Position numbers and translations under genes: made by a program
Shown here: positions 23,221 through 34,550 of the stretch, piece by piece
Layout: the number at the start of each line of letters is the position of its first letter
Position numbering within the stretch: the first letter of the stretch is position 1
Notes under the pieces: model-generated
Told to the model about the DNA's origin: nothing
The model's database searches: none
Seen by the model: only the letters and a program-made list of their open reading frames with translations
Assembly (NCBI GenBank): GCA_920105625.2
Contig: OV050033.1
Location: 16,264,001-16,328,000, forward strand
Direction of reading: 5' to 3'
DNA length: 64,000 bases
From: Clusia tigrina
Taxonomy: Eukaryota; Arthropoda; Insecta; Diptera; Clusiidae

Positions 23221-23310
23221 AATGCTTCTTCAAGTCTAAGGCCTTAGTTGCTAGCACTCATACCCCAACCCCTTGCAGACATTATAATGGCGGGTATAAT
23301 AATAATAATT
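23221..23310 (-). repeat. Dispersed repeat family C, copy 1
   Basis: The reverse complement contains ATTATACCC, AAGGGGTTGGGG and CTAGCAACTAAGG, followed by GAAGCATT. The same ordered blocks occur on the plus strand at 62945-63045 and, in part, at 55290-55345. The family is unidentified. Confidence 0.65.
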
Positions 23311-23930
23311 ATTATCTTAATGGATTTCAATCGCTTTAAAGACTATTACCATATAATAAATTGTCATTATATTAACTCAAAATTAAGTAATTTATTTTAT
23401 TTATTGTATGTACTTAAAAATAAGTAATTTATTTATGAATAAGTGCTTAATTAACTAAGATTATGTAAGGAATGGCATTAACAGGTACACTAAAGAACTT
23501 GGTACTCTGTTCATTCACGAGTTTTAGAGATATTCTTCGACAGTGATAAAACTTCAAACAAGATACCCTTATCATGCTGCCCATTTATGAGTTTAAGAGA
23601 TATTCTTCGATAATGTTCAAACTTGATACAAGATGGCCACACTTAGCAATGCAAGCGATCCACATATGTGTAAATATATTGTCTTCAACTCACTTCTAAG
23701 ACTTTGTCTATACTACGTTTACAAAGGAAAGTATGAGTTGCCGCAATTTCCTTTCTTCCTCGTTGTCAATCAATTCAAGTTCCTACTTATTCTCCACTCA
23801 TGAACCTTTGGGTCAATCTCTCTGATGTTACTCCCCTTTGACTCACAAGTACAAAGAGTCCCTTCAGAAGAGTGCCTTACAATTGAGTGTCTTTCACACC
23901 ACAGTCAACAATTAGCGTACATGTTGACCA
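23310..23930. other. AT-rich intergenic DNA
   Basis: A repeated GAGATATTCTTCGA segment at about 23525 and 23588 indicates a small direct duplication. No gene was seen. Confidence 0.4.
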
Positions 23931-25060
23931 CCTCCGCTGAACCACCACTGCGCTCATGCAAATTCAGACTGCAGAGTTTCAAAACAAACTTCCAATTGCG
24001 ACGTAGCCGTGGTACCCGCGCACGAGCCCATTCACTGCAACCCATTCACGCCACACTCAGCCACACTCAGCCACACTCAGCCACACACAACTGGATCCAA
24101 CCTCCTATGACAGCGATAATAAATTTCCGATTGCCACCATTTTGACAGTTATGTGCACAACATTGCCACATTGCCACATTGTGTCCTTCAACTCGCCACG
24201 TGAACTTTGCGCATGCCCCGCAGCCACGGCGAGCAGAATGTAAATGAAGTCGTGCGGTTTATTTTAGCAGTGCAAATTGTATTTATAAAACGAAATGAGA
24301 GGCGTGTTGCAGCACTCGCAGCGCTTGTTGTTTCCTCCAGCAATTCACACCGGAGATCCTGTGTTTTTAGCTTTAATTTCACATAAAGTTACTCCACATA
24401 ATAATTGAAAAGTACAGCTTCGTGTCTCTTGAAATTGTGCAAGGAGGTTGTTCGACACGGTCCTACCCTGGGTAGAAGGAGCGGCAGAGGGGAGGAATTT
24501 ACACACGAGCATTTTAGCATGTGAAATAAACAAAGACGCCCATTTACCAGCGTGCACAGCGTAGTTTATAGGACCCTCACGCAGTAAGGATGTGCAGCCA
24601 CCACAACAAAGCAAGGGTTGATGATGAAGGATGATGCATTTATTTTTAGTGAGCTGTCACACGCAGCTGAACAGCGAGAGAGATCACGTGTTGCATAATG
24701 TAGACATGAGAGTCCTTTTAAGCGGTGTTAAACACAGAGTTGAGCATAGAAATATTGTGAGTGTGTGAGAAACCATTCCGAAAGGGGAGTAAATTTTCAC
24801 GCTTTTGATTGTTGAGAGAGCCAATAATGACAGCGAGTGAATTATTGAATCAATGCCAACGGGTGGGCGGCGCATTAGGTGAAGACCATGGTTACGATGG
24901 GTAGGACGGGAAGTTGAGGGAGATCTGGCTGCACACGGTATATTCCACTGAAGTCAGCGTGCGCTTAGCAGAGACGACTGTTGAAGGCTTGTAGCTCGAA
25001 AATGATCAACAATGGTTGATTGCCAATAATGATGATGATAACGGAGTTGTCTTATATTGT
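23930..25060. other. Non-repetitive island
   Basis: Moderate-GC sequence without transposon similarity. A 10-bp unit CCACACTCAG is repeated three to four times at 24051-24086. Several 60-106 codon frames on both strands show no domain and overlap each other, so none is called. Candidate regulatory DNA. Confidence 0.4.
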
Positions 25061-25699
25061 ATACTCATATTGATTCCGAACTCTGATAAGGATATAAATA
25101 CAATTTTTAGTTTATATTACAAATAATTGTTCTTACTTCTTTCCAAGCTCCTGCAAATGTTCCTATCGTCAACTTGTCTCTGGCCTTTCTTACTTCTCTT
25201 TTAGTTTCTTTCCACATGTTCAACTCTTTCAAAATTATTGATTTTATACTCCCTGAATTCTTATATTGTGATGATCAAAGATTTTTTGAAGATATACAAA
25301 GACTTACGCATTACTTTGAAGGTGTTATATCAGTCGTTACATATTTTATGAAAAACAAAATAGTATTGAGATAACTTATTTGAGATTATAAACGTTGACA
25401 TGCATGTTTGTATTCCACTTTTCTGTCTTGTTACCTGTGGCAAATCTCAATTCTTTCAGAGAGTGGCTCCTCTTCAGGAATATTCATCCTGATGATTTGG
25501 CAAAGGAACTGTTCAATCATTATGTTTAAGTTATCTATAAACAAGCAGCTGTATAAAACATTCAAAAGGAGCTACAAACATATATAAATATGTTGTCTAA
25601 GGGAACTTCAGTCTTCCCTCATCTCTCTTAGTACCTTAGTCTGGAAATTATCTGGCAAAGCTCTGCTAGAGAAACTGAGAGTGTTTCATAGTCTGTAAA

Positions 25700-25945
25700 G
25701 GAAGTACTGAAAGATTGGATCTCTAGTAAGTTCGACTAGGTTTCCTTCATGTGTCGATGTGCTACGACACCCGCAACTCCCTTCGGTTAACTGCATTACT
25801 CTAACTGACTTGATTTCTTATACGATTTATTATTATTATCCTGTCGGAAATTAACCTGACAGAAGATTTATAGATGAGACTATCCTCATCTTTCAAATAA
25901 ATAGGGGGATCACAATAGATCTTTCAGATCGCATTGTATAACACC
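25700..25945 (+). mobile_element. LINE family B C-terminus and 3' UTR, plus strand
   Basis: Contains a CCTGTCGGAAATTAACC segment followed by TGACAGAAGAT, the leftover peptide ILSEINLTEDL and, 60 bp further, AAATAGGGGGATCACAATAG. The same series appears on the minus strand at 34020-34120 and 62760-62890, where it follows or adjoins LINE coding remnants. The upstream 25740-25830 part (CITLTDLISYTI in one frame) fits a LINE C-terminus but is weak on its own. Confidence 0.65.
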
Positions 25946-25949
25946 CTTA

Positions 25950-26420
25950 AATATATCTATCTATATTCCCTATTACTCCCTCTACTGTTGATTGCCTCCA
26001 CTTATCCACTTCATTATTGAAATATTGCTGCTGTAGCCCGTTTTTTCTGCTGCAACTGCAACCGTTGCTAAATAGGTGCGTGCCACTTCGTAGGTATGCG
26101 CATGCGTGCGGACGCTATTCATCCTGCGGCTACACTCAATACAGGTTTAGGCGCTTGTGAAAACTGCATAAACCATTCAATTAGTCGACAACACTTACGC
26201 ATGCGCCGATCCTCCTCATAACACCAACGACAGCGATGTAAACTATACACAGAAAGGCCTTGAAGGCGGCGAAAAAGAAACATTTCAACTAACTACGTAA
26301 ATTTAACGACTGTTTGAAATTGCTTTGGAAATGAGCAATTCAAATCCGGTTTGCTCGACCAAAGGCGTTGTTCTGGTTGCTTTAAACAAATACCAATTAT
26401 TTGCATATATGGCGTATTAG
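25950..26420. other. Non-repetitive island
   Basis: CpG-containing moderate-GC sequence with GCGCATGCG-type words. No coding exon or repeat was recognised. Confidence 0.35.
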
Positions 26421-27020
26421 ACAAAAATTATTAATTGTTATTACTCATACAGGGTGGGGGCTCAAAGTGAAAAGTCGTTGACAGTGGACGAATGTAGCGG
26501 ATTCTGCCAATTTGTGGATACTCTGAGTTATGATTAGAATACGGCGTACAAAGTTGAATAATGGCAGAACTCTAGGGCCGACTTCTATGTCCACTCCACT
26601 AAGAGTCCAAAAAACCAAAGTTAAAAGATGTGTGACAATTTTAACAACAATATTTGAAAATAAATCAATCATTATTCCAAACTGTACAACTGTACACTCC
26701 TTCTAGTAAGTCATCATCATCATCATCATAATCGTCATCATCATTGCCAGACAACCATCGTTGATCATTGCAGAGTTATTAGTCTTCGCCAGTCGTCTGT
26801 GCAAGGCGCACGCTGATCCTAATTGGAAACACCGAGAGCAGCCAGGGCCTCTTTGCAACGTAACGGTGGTGTCCCCTTCTGCACCGCACTCCTGGTGGCA
26901 CCGCTTCAAACACTTGTTATGGCCTTATAGGAAATAAGATACAGTAATAATGTTGTTCCGAAGAATCCTTTTCAGTGTTCAAAGTCAATATGAATAAACA
27001 TTACTTACATTTATCAAGAA
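26420..27020. other. Intergenic DNA with CAT trinucleotide tract
   Basis: A short (TCA)n run at about 26708-26745 generates a Met-rich minus-strand frame. At 26450 an ACAGGGTGGGGG word resembles ends of some mariner-like elements, but no partner end was found. No gene was recognised. Confidence 0.35.
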
Positions 27021-27026
27021 TTACAA

Positions 27027-27158
27027 GAATTACGGCCTCTCGACGTATTACCTAAAGGTGAGGTCCCGAGAGGATACTCCGTCCGAACATCGGGGTGAAT
27101 TTAGTGGGTTAAGGCCCCACACTGCAAGGGTTTTTGACTGCTCGTAAAAAAAAAAAAA
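27027..27158 (+). mobile_element. Poly(A)-ended retroposon 3' end
   Basis: A GC-richer block (GGCCTCTCGACG..., GAGAGGATACTCCGTCC, GGGTTAAGGCCCCACACTG) ends in GACTGCTCGT followed directly by 13 A residues at 27146-27158. That layout suits the 3' UTR of a poly(A)-tailed non-LTR retrotransposon or another reverse-transcribed RNA. No coding part or target-site duplication was identified. Confidence 0.5.
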
Positions 27159-27159
27159 C

Positions 27160-28740
27160 ACATGGGAATTGCAAACATTACATTGAAATTGTTTGTAGAA
27201 CCTGCAACATGCTCCACTGTTGCTATCTCGTTCTCTCTAATACTATAAAATCCATTAATAAGAACTCAATATTGATTCCACATCGTTTCTTATCACACTA
27301 TGAGATATTAACGATGACGCTACCTCATTTGAACTACTGGATGGATAGGTAGATAAGCAGATAGAAGTGGGGTAGGCCGGAACAGGAATAGTTATCCAAG
27401 GACTCTGGAGACCCTTCTCAGTGAAAAACGTTTAAAAAATACTGAATACTCTCTAAAATTTGTTAGATTAATCTGGATGATCATAGGGCACGCATAGACC
27501 GGTTCGGTCTTCAGAGTCACCAGATGAGTGTCCATTTAATGTTTCTGGAACTAGAAATCATTGAATAGGAAGACGGTTTTAGCTAGCCTTATAAGAGGGG
27601 CCATTTACAAGATTGAAACCTCCTCTAGTCCTGCAAACCAGGGATCTCTCGAACTCCCTGCAAATATTTGGGATGTAAGTTACTTTTATCGTCTTTATTT
27701 AAGAACTGACATCTTTGATTTAATCGATTTCTGGAAGGAACAAAGACAGGATCAGTTCGATTGTATTATCATCAAATCTAGCTGATTAGTTATATTACAA
27801 TTATAATTATATTTATGGAACAGTCTTTTCTTGTTATGTTTCTGTTATTCAGAATCACTAAGTCTATAATGCTTAACAAATATGGATTCCTCACTATCTC
27901 TTTCCAAGATAAAATTTTGTACTAGTAAATTCATCAACATCTTTTCCAAATAGGTGAGTAATTATTAATTCCAGATTTAATTGTTTAATGTTTCTGTTAT
28001 GTTAATCTTTATTATTCATTTAATGAATTAAATGAAGAATAAAGTTTAACATATTTGAGTTCTGGCAGAAATTCAAGCTACGACCTCCATTAGAAGAAGC
28101 CTTGAAAATCATCTTTACTTTCACAACTGAGATGAAAACTGCTTATAAAGTTATTTGAAGAAATGTTCGAAAGTGTTGCCGAGTGATATATATAGAGATG
28201 AAGAGAGATATACAGAGAGATGAAGAGAGACACCTAGAGTGAGCCCGAGAGATAAAGAGACAGCTGTAGAAATAAACTGAGAATTCACTTGAAAAATTGA
28301 GAAATTGACAAAAGTACCTGTCATTGCTAAAACTGCCTTTATTAAGCCTCACAACTATGGATCAGAAACCTTCAAGGGACTGATTATTTTTCATTGAAGA
28401 AACACCTGCTAAAGTTACCATTAACAAATATAATCTTCTCATCAATACAGAGAGACAAAGAACAATCAATCGAAAGTCAATTCAATTACAATACAAAGAG
28501 TCCTGATAAGGATTCAATATACTTATGCGGTAAGGTCCGGATAAAATAGTGGTAACAAAACCGGTTTTATTACTAATAGCACATGGTTTAACATATAATT
28601 TGTTTGTTCTTTACTAGCATCAATTCATAGAAGAGTTTCTAATGAAAGCATTATTACTAGTCGACTCCATTCAGAGGAAGTCTTCGGGAGTATTGAATTA
28701 TCCCTTAAATTTTTTATGATATATGAAATACTCAAAGAAG
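27160..28740. other. Intergenic DNA, nothing recognised
   Basis: AT-rich sequence without a recognisable gene. A GAGA-rich stretch at 28190-28265 (AGAGAGATGAAGAGAGA-type words) could bind GAGA-factor-like proteins, but it is also simple-sequence. Confidence 0.4.
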
Positions 28741-28771
28741 CGGATGAAATGGACATTACAGGTTTACAAAG

Positions 28772-29391
28772 GTGTTTTTAACTCCTTCTCTTCAGTTAGC
28801 TGGAAGCTTTACAAACGTGTTTTTAACTCCTTCTCTTCAGTTAACTGGAAGCTTTACAAACGTGTTTTTAACTCTTTCCATTCAATTAACTGCAAGCTTT
28901 ACAAAAGTGTTTTTAACTCCTTCTCTTCAGTTAACTGGAAGCTTTACAAAGGTGTTTTTAACTCTTTCCCTCCAGCTAACTGCAAGCTTTACAAAGGTGT
29001 TTTTAACCCGTTCTCTTCAGTCAACTGGAAGGTTTGGAAAGGTGTTTTTAACTCCTTCTCTTCAGTTAACTGGAAGCTTTACAAAGGTGTTTTTAACTCC
29101 TTCTCTTCAGTTAACTGGAAGCTTTACAAAGGTGTTTTTAACTCTTTCCATTCAATTAACTGCAAGCTTTACTAAAGTGTTTTTAACTCCTTCTCTTCAG
29201 TTAACTGGAAGCTTTACAAAGGTGTTTTTAACTCTTTCCCTCCAGTTAACTGGAAGCTTTACAAAGGTGTTTTTAACTCCTTCTCTTCAGTTAACTGCAA
29301 GCTTTACAAAGGTGTTTTTAACCCGTTCTCTTCAGTCAACTGGAAGGTTTGGAAAGGTGTTTTTAACTATTTCCCCTCCAGCTTTACAAAG
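28772..29391 (+). repeat. 45-bp minisatellite, 14 units with higher-order structure
   Basis: The unit starts GTGTTTTTAACTCC, continues TTCTCTTCAGTTAACTGGAA and ends GCTTTACAAAG. Starts recur every 45 bp from 28772; unit 13 is at 29312, and a truncated unit 14 is at 29357. The variant types (CTTTCCATTCAATT, CTTTCCCTCCAG, CCCGTTCTCTTCAGTC) occur in the same order in units 3, 5, 6 and again in units 9, 11, 13, so a block of several units was itself duplicated. Because 45 is divisible by three, two frames stay open (150 and 210 codons), giving a 15-residue repeat such as SFTKVFLTPSLQLTG. No evidence favours translation. Confidence 0.95.
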
Positions 29392-29830
29392 GTGTTCACA
29401 GTGACTAATTTTTCAACTATACACTAGAATGTTCCAAGGGTTCCCCAGTTTTTCTATCCCTCAAGCATTCAATACTTGTTGTACTATGTCGGCACATTGC
29501 CTTGACGCAGATGACCCATTCTTTGGGTTCAGGAGCAGGAATGTCGCCAACCATGATTCATAAATGATCATCACTTTACTGGTTATTCACACTCATACTC
29601 TACTGATATCACAGATTGATCAAATTGCTCACTGATTAGTTTTTCCATTGTGATCTGCTTAGAAAACTCCCCCTGTATCTCAACTCATAACAGATTAGAA
29701 GTACTGACTGACTGTCGCAGCCGCGCTGATAAGATTGCGAGTGACTACCTACCGCCTTATCGCTGACGCATTCTTCTCCGGTTTGCCCAGCTCGGTCCCG
29801 CTTGCTGCGTGGTTTATCGCCTTCTTTGAC
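29392..29830. other. Intergenic DNA, nothing recognised
   Basis: No gene or clear repeat was seen. Confidence 0.35.
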
Positions 29831-30560
29831 AGGTGCTACCATGTAAATTATAAATTCTCAGTCTCGTACTGGTTTAATTGTTATTTTCCATTATTACAAA
29901 ATGTAATAAACAGCTCCGACAGCAACAACAAAGCGGGTTTTTTGAAGCTTTTCTTCTTTTTTCCCCCAAGAATGCCGCACTCGGGCTCAAGACACTCACT
30001 TCTCTCGTACTTGGCTCTGTTTTACACAATTTTTTCTTTTACGTTTTCATTTTCTCGTTGGAAGTTTATTTCCATAAACATGACATAAATAATTTTTATG
30101 TATTTCGTTGTTGTTGCTTTTTGTTAGTTGTGTTATTATTGTTGTTGTTGGTGGTGGTGGTGGTGGTGGTGGTGCTGCCTTTGTTGCTGTATCAGCTGCT
30201 CACGTACCTCAATTAATTGTTTAATGACAGTTAATTAATAACAATTTCGGTAAGAATTTTTTTGGAATTGAGCATGAAACGCTCTGGAGTTCGGAAAACC
30301 AGTTGGCTGTGATTCGTAAAGATTTCAGACGAACAAAAAGTAGCAAAATTTTAACAGGTTAATAAGTTAATTGATTATAAAATGCTGAGAGCTGCGCGGT
30401 GAGACGCTGTCCAGACATGGCGGCAGATCCTGTTTCGGCGATTAAGAATTATGTCGGGGTTTTTTCTTGTGTTTTTTTGTAAAATTTTTTTTTGTTACCC
30501 TGATTGGGGGCATGGTGCATTTGGAAATGGGGAAATTTACACAAACAATTTGAAGTATGT
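29830..30560. other. Non-repetitive island with TTG/TGG tracts
   Basis: Unique-looking sequence with (TTG)n then (TGG)n at about 30106-30175 and several AATTAATT words. The 112- and 117-codon frames at 29735-30216 are driven by T-rich and TTG runs and are not called. Confidence 0.4.
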
Positions 30561-30779
30561 ATTTCTGCAGCATCCTGGATGAATCTGTATCTTAGTCCAT
30601 CTATTAAAATGATTAAAGCAATATCAAGAACCTCAGGATGATTTAACAGAAGCCGATGAAGACTATAAGCCGGCTATATTCATATGAATATTGGCACGAA
30701 GACATGAGCTCTGGGCACAGAGAGATGTTCAAGAGCCAGTCAGAACAATACTCTTTGTATGCGGCACCGAAGGATATGT

Positions 30780-31500
30780 ACATATGTAGAGTTTCTTTTG
30801 GATTAAAGTATAATGTCAGCTTTTCGGCAAGGAAACAATGAAGAGGTCCAGAGTTGCTTTTAAGGGGTCTGGCGAAAACTTTATTCACTGATGGCTTCAT
30901 AACTGAAGAGGGAACTGGGGCTGGCTGGCCCCTGAATGAAAACATCAGAGACGCTTCTCGGCTATGGAAATATGGCAACGGTATTCCATTCGTAAGTGTT
31001 CGCTATACTGAATGTAGCGGAGTGGGTAATTGAGAAAAAATGGTAGGGTAAACAGATTAGAGTCTGTACTGATAGTCAGGCTGCACTGAAGGTCCTGAAA
31101 AGGCGATAACCACTTCAAAAATTGTCCAAGAATGTAAGTCAGGACATAACTCCTTCGCAAGGTGGAATTTGCTTGAACTTATTTGAGTTTCGCGACACTG
31201 CGGTGTAAGAAAAAACGAAATAGCTGATGAGCTGGCAAAATGTGGATCGGAGGATACTGCCATGCAACTAGAGCCAATTATCGATATTAGTTTGGCAGGG
31301 GCCAGCAATTGGATAAAGAGCCAAGTGAATAATATTCAATATGCAATTCAGTTGCCTACAAAACAACCGAGAGCTCCCTAGAGAGTCCGAGCAAGAGTGT
31401 TCCAGACGAAGGAAAGATCTTCGATCATTGGTTGATCTATCACAGTACGGAATATGGCGGCTAACATATGGCGACCATAAGCTTCATTGAGAGTCCGTCT
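30780..31500 (+). mobile_element. LINE fragment with RNase H motifs, plus strand
   Basis: Decayed LINE sequence in shifting frames: SFGLKYNVSFSARKQ (30787-30837), then RGPELLLRGL, then LFTDGFITEEGTGAGWP from 30881, the first RNase H Asp motif. Next come VCTDSQAALKVLK near 31066-31100, the DSQAAL motif with its Asp retained, and SRHCGVRKNEIADELAKCGS near 31187-31245, the GxxxNExAD motif. Around 31405-31470 the segment RKDLRSLVDL and WRLTYGDHK corresponds to the post-RNase H block. Catalytic acidic positions are individually present, but the frame is broken at least three times. No knuckle or tail was recognised. Confidence 0.88.
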
Positions 31501-31712
31501 AGTCTGGAGAAAGGATCCATGGGAATGGACAATGTACATTCGTTATCCCTGGACAAACTTCTGAGATTCATAAGATAAGTTTGAAAAAGTGTAACTTTCC
31601 CTCGCTTTCACAAATCCTCTATCTACAAACATCCCCCACCCTCCCGCTCCTACTACTTCTTGTCTTATAGAATAATGAGCATCACTTGCCTGAATGCTGG
31701 GATACATCCTTC

Positions 31713-31784
31713 TACGGGGGTCAATCTAACTATCTTTCTATCGATGCTACGGGGGTCAATCTAACTATCTTCCTATCAATGCTA
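31713..31784 (+). repeat. 35-bp tandem duplication
   Basis: TACGGGGGTCAATCTAACTA and the following TCTTTCTATCGATGC-like part occur twice in a row with two differences. Confidence 0.85.
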
Positions 31785-31837
31785 AGATAACCCTAGGACT
31801 TAGTTAAATTGCTCTACGAGGTGGTGCAGATTCACAT

Positions 31838-31839
31838 TG

Positions 31840-31871
<32 letters not shown>

Positions 31872-31931
31872 CCTCTCTAGCTCACTCTCTATCTCTCTAT
31901 TTCTCTTTCTCTTTCTCTTTCTGTTTCTTTC

Positions 31932-31971
<40 letters not shown>
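31838..31971. repeat. (CT)n microsatellite, interrupted
   Basis: About 130 bp of CTCTCT with scattered A and T substitutions. On the opposite strand it is a GAGA tract, so GAGA-factor binding is possible. Confidence 0.95.
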
Positions 31972-31973
<2 letters not shown>

Positions 31974-32880
31974 GCCATACTCATGACTTCATTGTAACCA
32001 ACCCACACGGACACATGCAATACTGCTGTGCTTGTGTGTGTCTGCATACCCTTTGGGATTTTTTTGACAGCTCAGGGATCACATTTGTCCTTCCCTCTAA
32101 TATCATCACATGATAGAGTACTTCTACTATGGGTAGGCACTAGGTAAGATATTGGCTAAAGTCGGGTTATATCGACTTCAAGATATCCTTTAACCCAATA
32201 TAAAATCACGCCTTTGCAAATAAGAGTATGAAAATTAACCATGGCAATATTGGGTCCATAGAACTTATTATGAAATATAACTCCTTATAGCACAGATTTG
32301 CATGTGTCTGAATTCTATATGAAAGTGGGCGTGACAACGATTACTCAGTTTCAAATCTTGAATCTATAAGACTTGTATCAGTTTCATATCTTGTATCTAT
32401 ACTCAAATCTTGTATCTATAAGACAAATTTTGTTGATAAGTCTTCAATAGATTTCAAGCTATCCATACAATTTTATATAGAGTGTCTCAGAGGGCTTACT
32501 ACGCCCATTTTTCATTCCTTCTTAGCGTTTAATTTCGTTCATAAGTAAATGTTGTAAGGCTAAGGTTAAGTTATCAGCAAGTTTTAATAGTGGACCTGGT
32601 GGGATACATGACAACCCAGCTTTCGAAGAGTATAGCAATGATACCATTATCGTTACTGCAGGAGCTTTGCCAACCAATTGGAGCGAAATTGACCGGTATT
32701 TAATAATATGTTTATTATGTTCCTCCCTCCTGGGACTCTCTTTTACATACCACTGTGATACCACAAATTGTGGGGGACTCCAAGCAGCATCCAAATAGCT
32801 TAAAAAACCATCACAAATGAACTTAGTTGTTCAGCTTAAAAACATCGATTATGCATATGTCTGGGAAATAGTCTCTAAAC
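31972..32880. other. Intergenic DNA, nothing recognised
   Basis: A short ATCTTGTATCTATA motif repeats three times at 32350-32425. A CCACTGTGATACCAC word at about 32750 resembles the LINE 3' UTR motif seen elsewhere in the window. The 90-codon minus-strand frame at 32522-32794 has no recognisable domain. Confidence 0.4.
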
Positions 32881-33550
32881 GAGTATAATTATGCGCTGAC
32901 TCACCTGGCTGGGAGGAGGAGAAGCCTGTTACCGAACTGCTTCTCCTGACGATCTGGGTGGCTATTTTGATGGTACGCAGACGCCACTGCTGCGCATGTC
33001 GCTGTCTCGCATGCCATCCATGCGCCACGTCATTTTATGTAGCTGGCACATGTTATGCCTGCTCCCAATCCAGTAATTAGGAAACTGTGGGGCGCCAGGT
33101 GAATCCACTTGTGGAACATTTACGAGACTGCAGTAAATCGGAGCGGCATAAAACATGAAAGCAATTGCGCTGCTGTGCAAAACAATAAATAATAATACTC
33201 GTAATAGACTCCATTGGGGGGCTTCATTTCTGTGGCACATCTGGCAGTGGACGGACCCAATGAACGTGCGCCTGGCACATATTCAAATTGCAGTTGGTTG
33301 CTACCTGCCAGATTCGTTTCGTTTGCTGGCGCACATTTCCAATTGAGCTGGAGTGCTGCTCCGAATTCGGAAAAGCATAAAAATGAAAGTAAAAGTTGTT
33401 GTTATTCAAACAAAAAGATTAATAAATTAATTGTTATTGTTGTTGTTGTTGCTTTCTGTTTAATGAAAATGTATGCAGCCACAGCCGACAATGTGGGTGG
33501 GCATTAAATAGCATGTTTAGAGAATACAAACGCCACATATGCTGTTTTTG
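32880..33550. other. Non-repetitive island
   Basis: Moderate-GC, CpG-containing sequence with a (TTG)n run at about 33435-33452. Overlapping open frames on both strands at 32962-33507 have no domain and are not called. Confidence 0.4.
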
Positions 33551-33802
33551 CTTATAGTCTGGTGGCTTATAGTCTGGTGGCAGGCAGAGATAGCATTGGG
33601 GTGGACATCAGAGTCCTATCTGCAGAAGAGTGCTGTGTGAGGTCAGGTTTTGCTTATAGTCTGGTGAACATTAGGGTGGACATCAGAGTCCTATCAGCAG
33701 AAGAGTGCTGTGTGAGGTCAGGTTTTGCTTATAGTCTGCTGAACATTAGGGTGGACATCAGAGTCCTATCAGCAGAAGAGTAAGTACTATGTGAGGTCAG
33801 GT
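33550..33802 (+). repeat. 75-bp tandem repeat, three copies
   Basis: GTGGACATCAGAGTCCTATC recurs at 33601, 33676 and 33751, exactly 75 bp apart. Each unit also holds GCAGAAGAG, TGTGAGGTCAGG and GCTTATAGTCTG. The copies are almost identical, indicating recent duplication. The plus-strand frame stays open through all three because 75 is divisible by three (repeat core VDIRVLSAEECCVRSGFAYS), but a stop follows the last unit and no coding context is visible. Confidence 0.95.
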
Positions 33803-34019
33803 AATAGTGATGCACAGTTGTCAAGTAATAAGGTCTGTGACCTCCTCTTTAGTGGAATCTGAATGGCACATGAATAGTTTTGTTGTCCTTTTGGACTTAT
33901 ACGACCACACCAGGAACTCTCAGGATAATTCTGCGAATATTTTTGAACCTTTTCTTTTGAACTGCTTTCTAGCAATAAACTTAAAATTTTTATAGAATTT
34001 TGTATTCAAAGGATATATG

Positions 34020-34390
34020 AAAGGTCTATTGTGATGCCCCTATTTACTAGAAAGATGAGTATAGTTTCATCTACAGATCTTCTGTCAGGTTAATTTCCGA
34101 CAGGAATTCATATATTTTGGAGGAATCAAGTTGAGGGATCTTGCGTTGAAATGAGAGGCTTTTATTGCTAAGCTATCAACCTTCTCATTTCCCTCTACTC
34201 CTATGTGGCCTGGTAACCACATTAAAGGTAACTTGTTTATACTGTCCCATACAACTTTGTACCTCACAAGCTTAGTAAATATATAAGGGAAGAAACAATC
34301 AGGATGTAGTTTTGAGGTGGGCATGAAAATCCAGCAGGAGTTCTTTTGAATGTCGAAAATGGTTAAGTGAAAAGGCGTTAAAAAGGACAC
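34020..34390 (-). mobile_element. LINE family B: RNase H end plus 3' UTR, minus strand
   Basis: The minus-strand frame from 34390 contains LPLMWLPGHIGVEGNEKVDS, a well preserved RNase H motif (WxPGHxGxxGNExxD), then a SLAIKAS helix. After an internal deletion it jumps to a C-terminal KIYEFLSEINLTEDL peptide in another frame near 34110. The 3' UTR runs to about 34025, with GGGGCATCACAATAGAC. The last part matches 25855-25930 and 62760-62890. Confidence 0.85.
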
Positions 34391-34444
34391 ATTTTTGTGG
34401 TCATGATCGCTTTGTGTGTAAAAAATGGGTGATGGAGGAGAGGG

Positions 34445-34550
34445 TAATGCAGATATTCTAATGCAGATAGGATAATGCAGATATTATAATGCAGATAGGA
34501 TAATGTAGATAGGATAATGCATATAGGTTAATGCAGATAGTGATAGAGAA
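34445..34550 (+). repeat. TAATGCAGATAGGA minisatellite
   Basis: Six to seven imperfect copies of a 14-16 bp unit (TAATGCAGATAGGA and variants). Confidence 0.9.

Noticed and set aside
26445..26672. Start of a mariner-like element at ACAGGGTGGGGG
   Set aside because: No matching opposite end or transposase sequence nearby.
28723..29404. Open frames of 150 and 210 codons
   Set aside because: They exist only because the 45-bp minisatellite unit is a multiple of three; the peptide is a pure 15-residue repeat with no start context, domain or splice sites.
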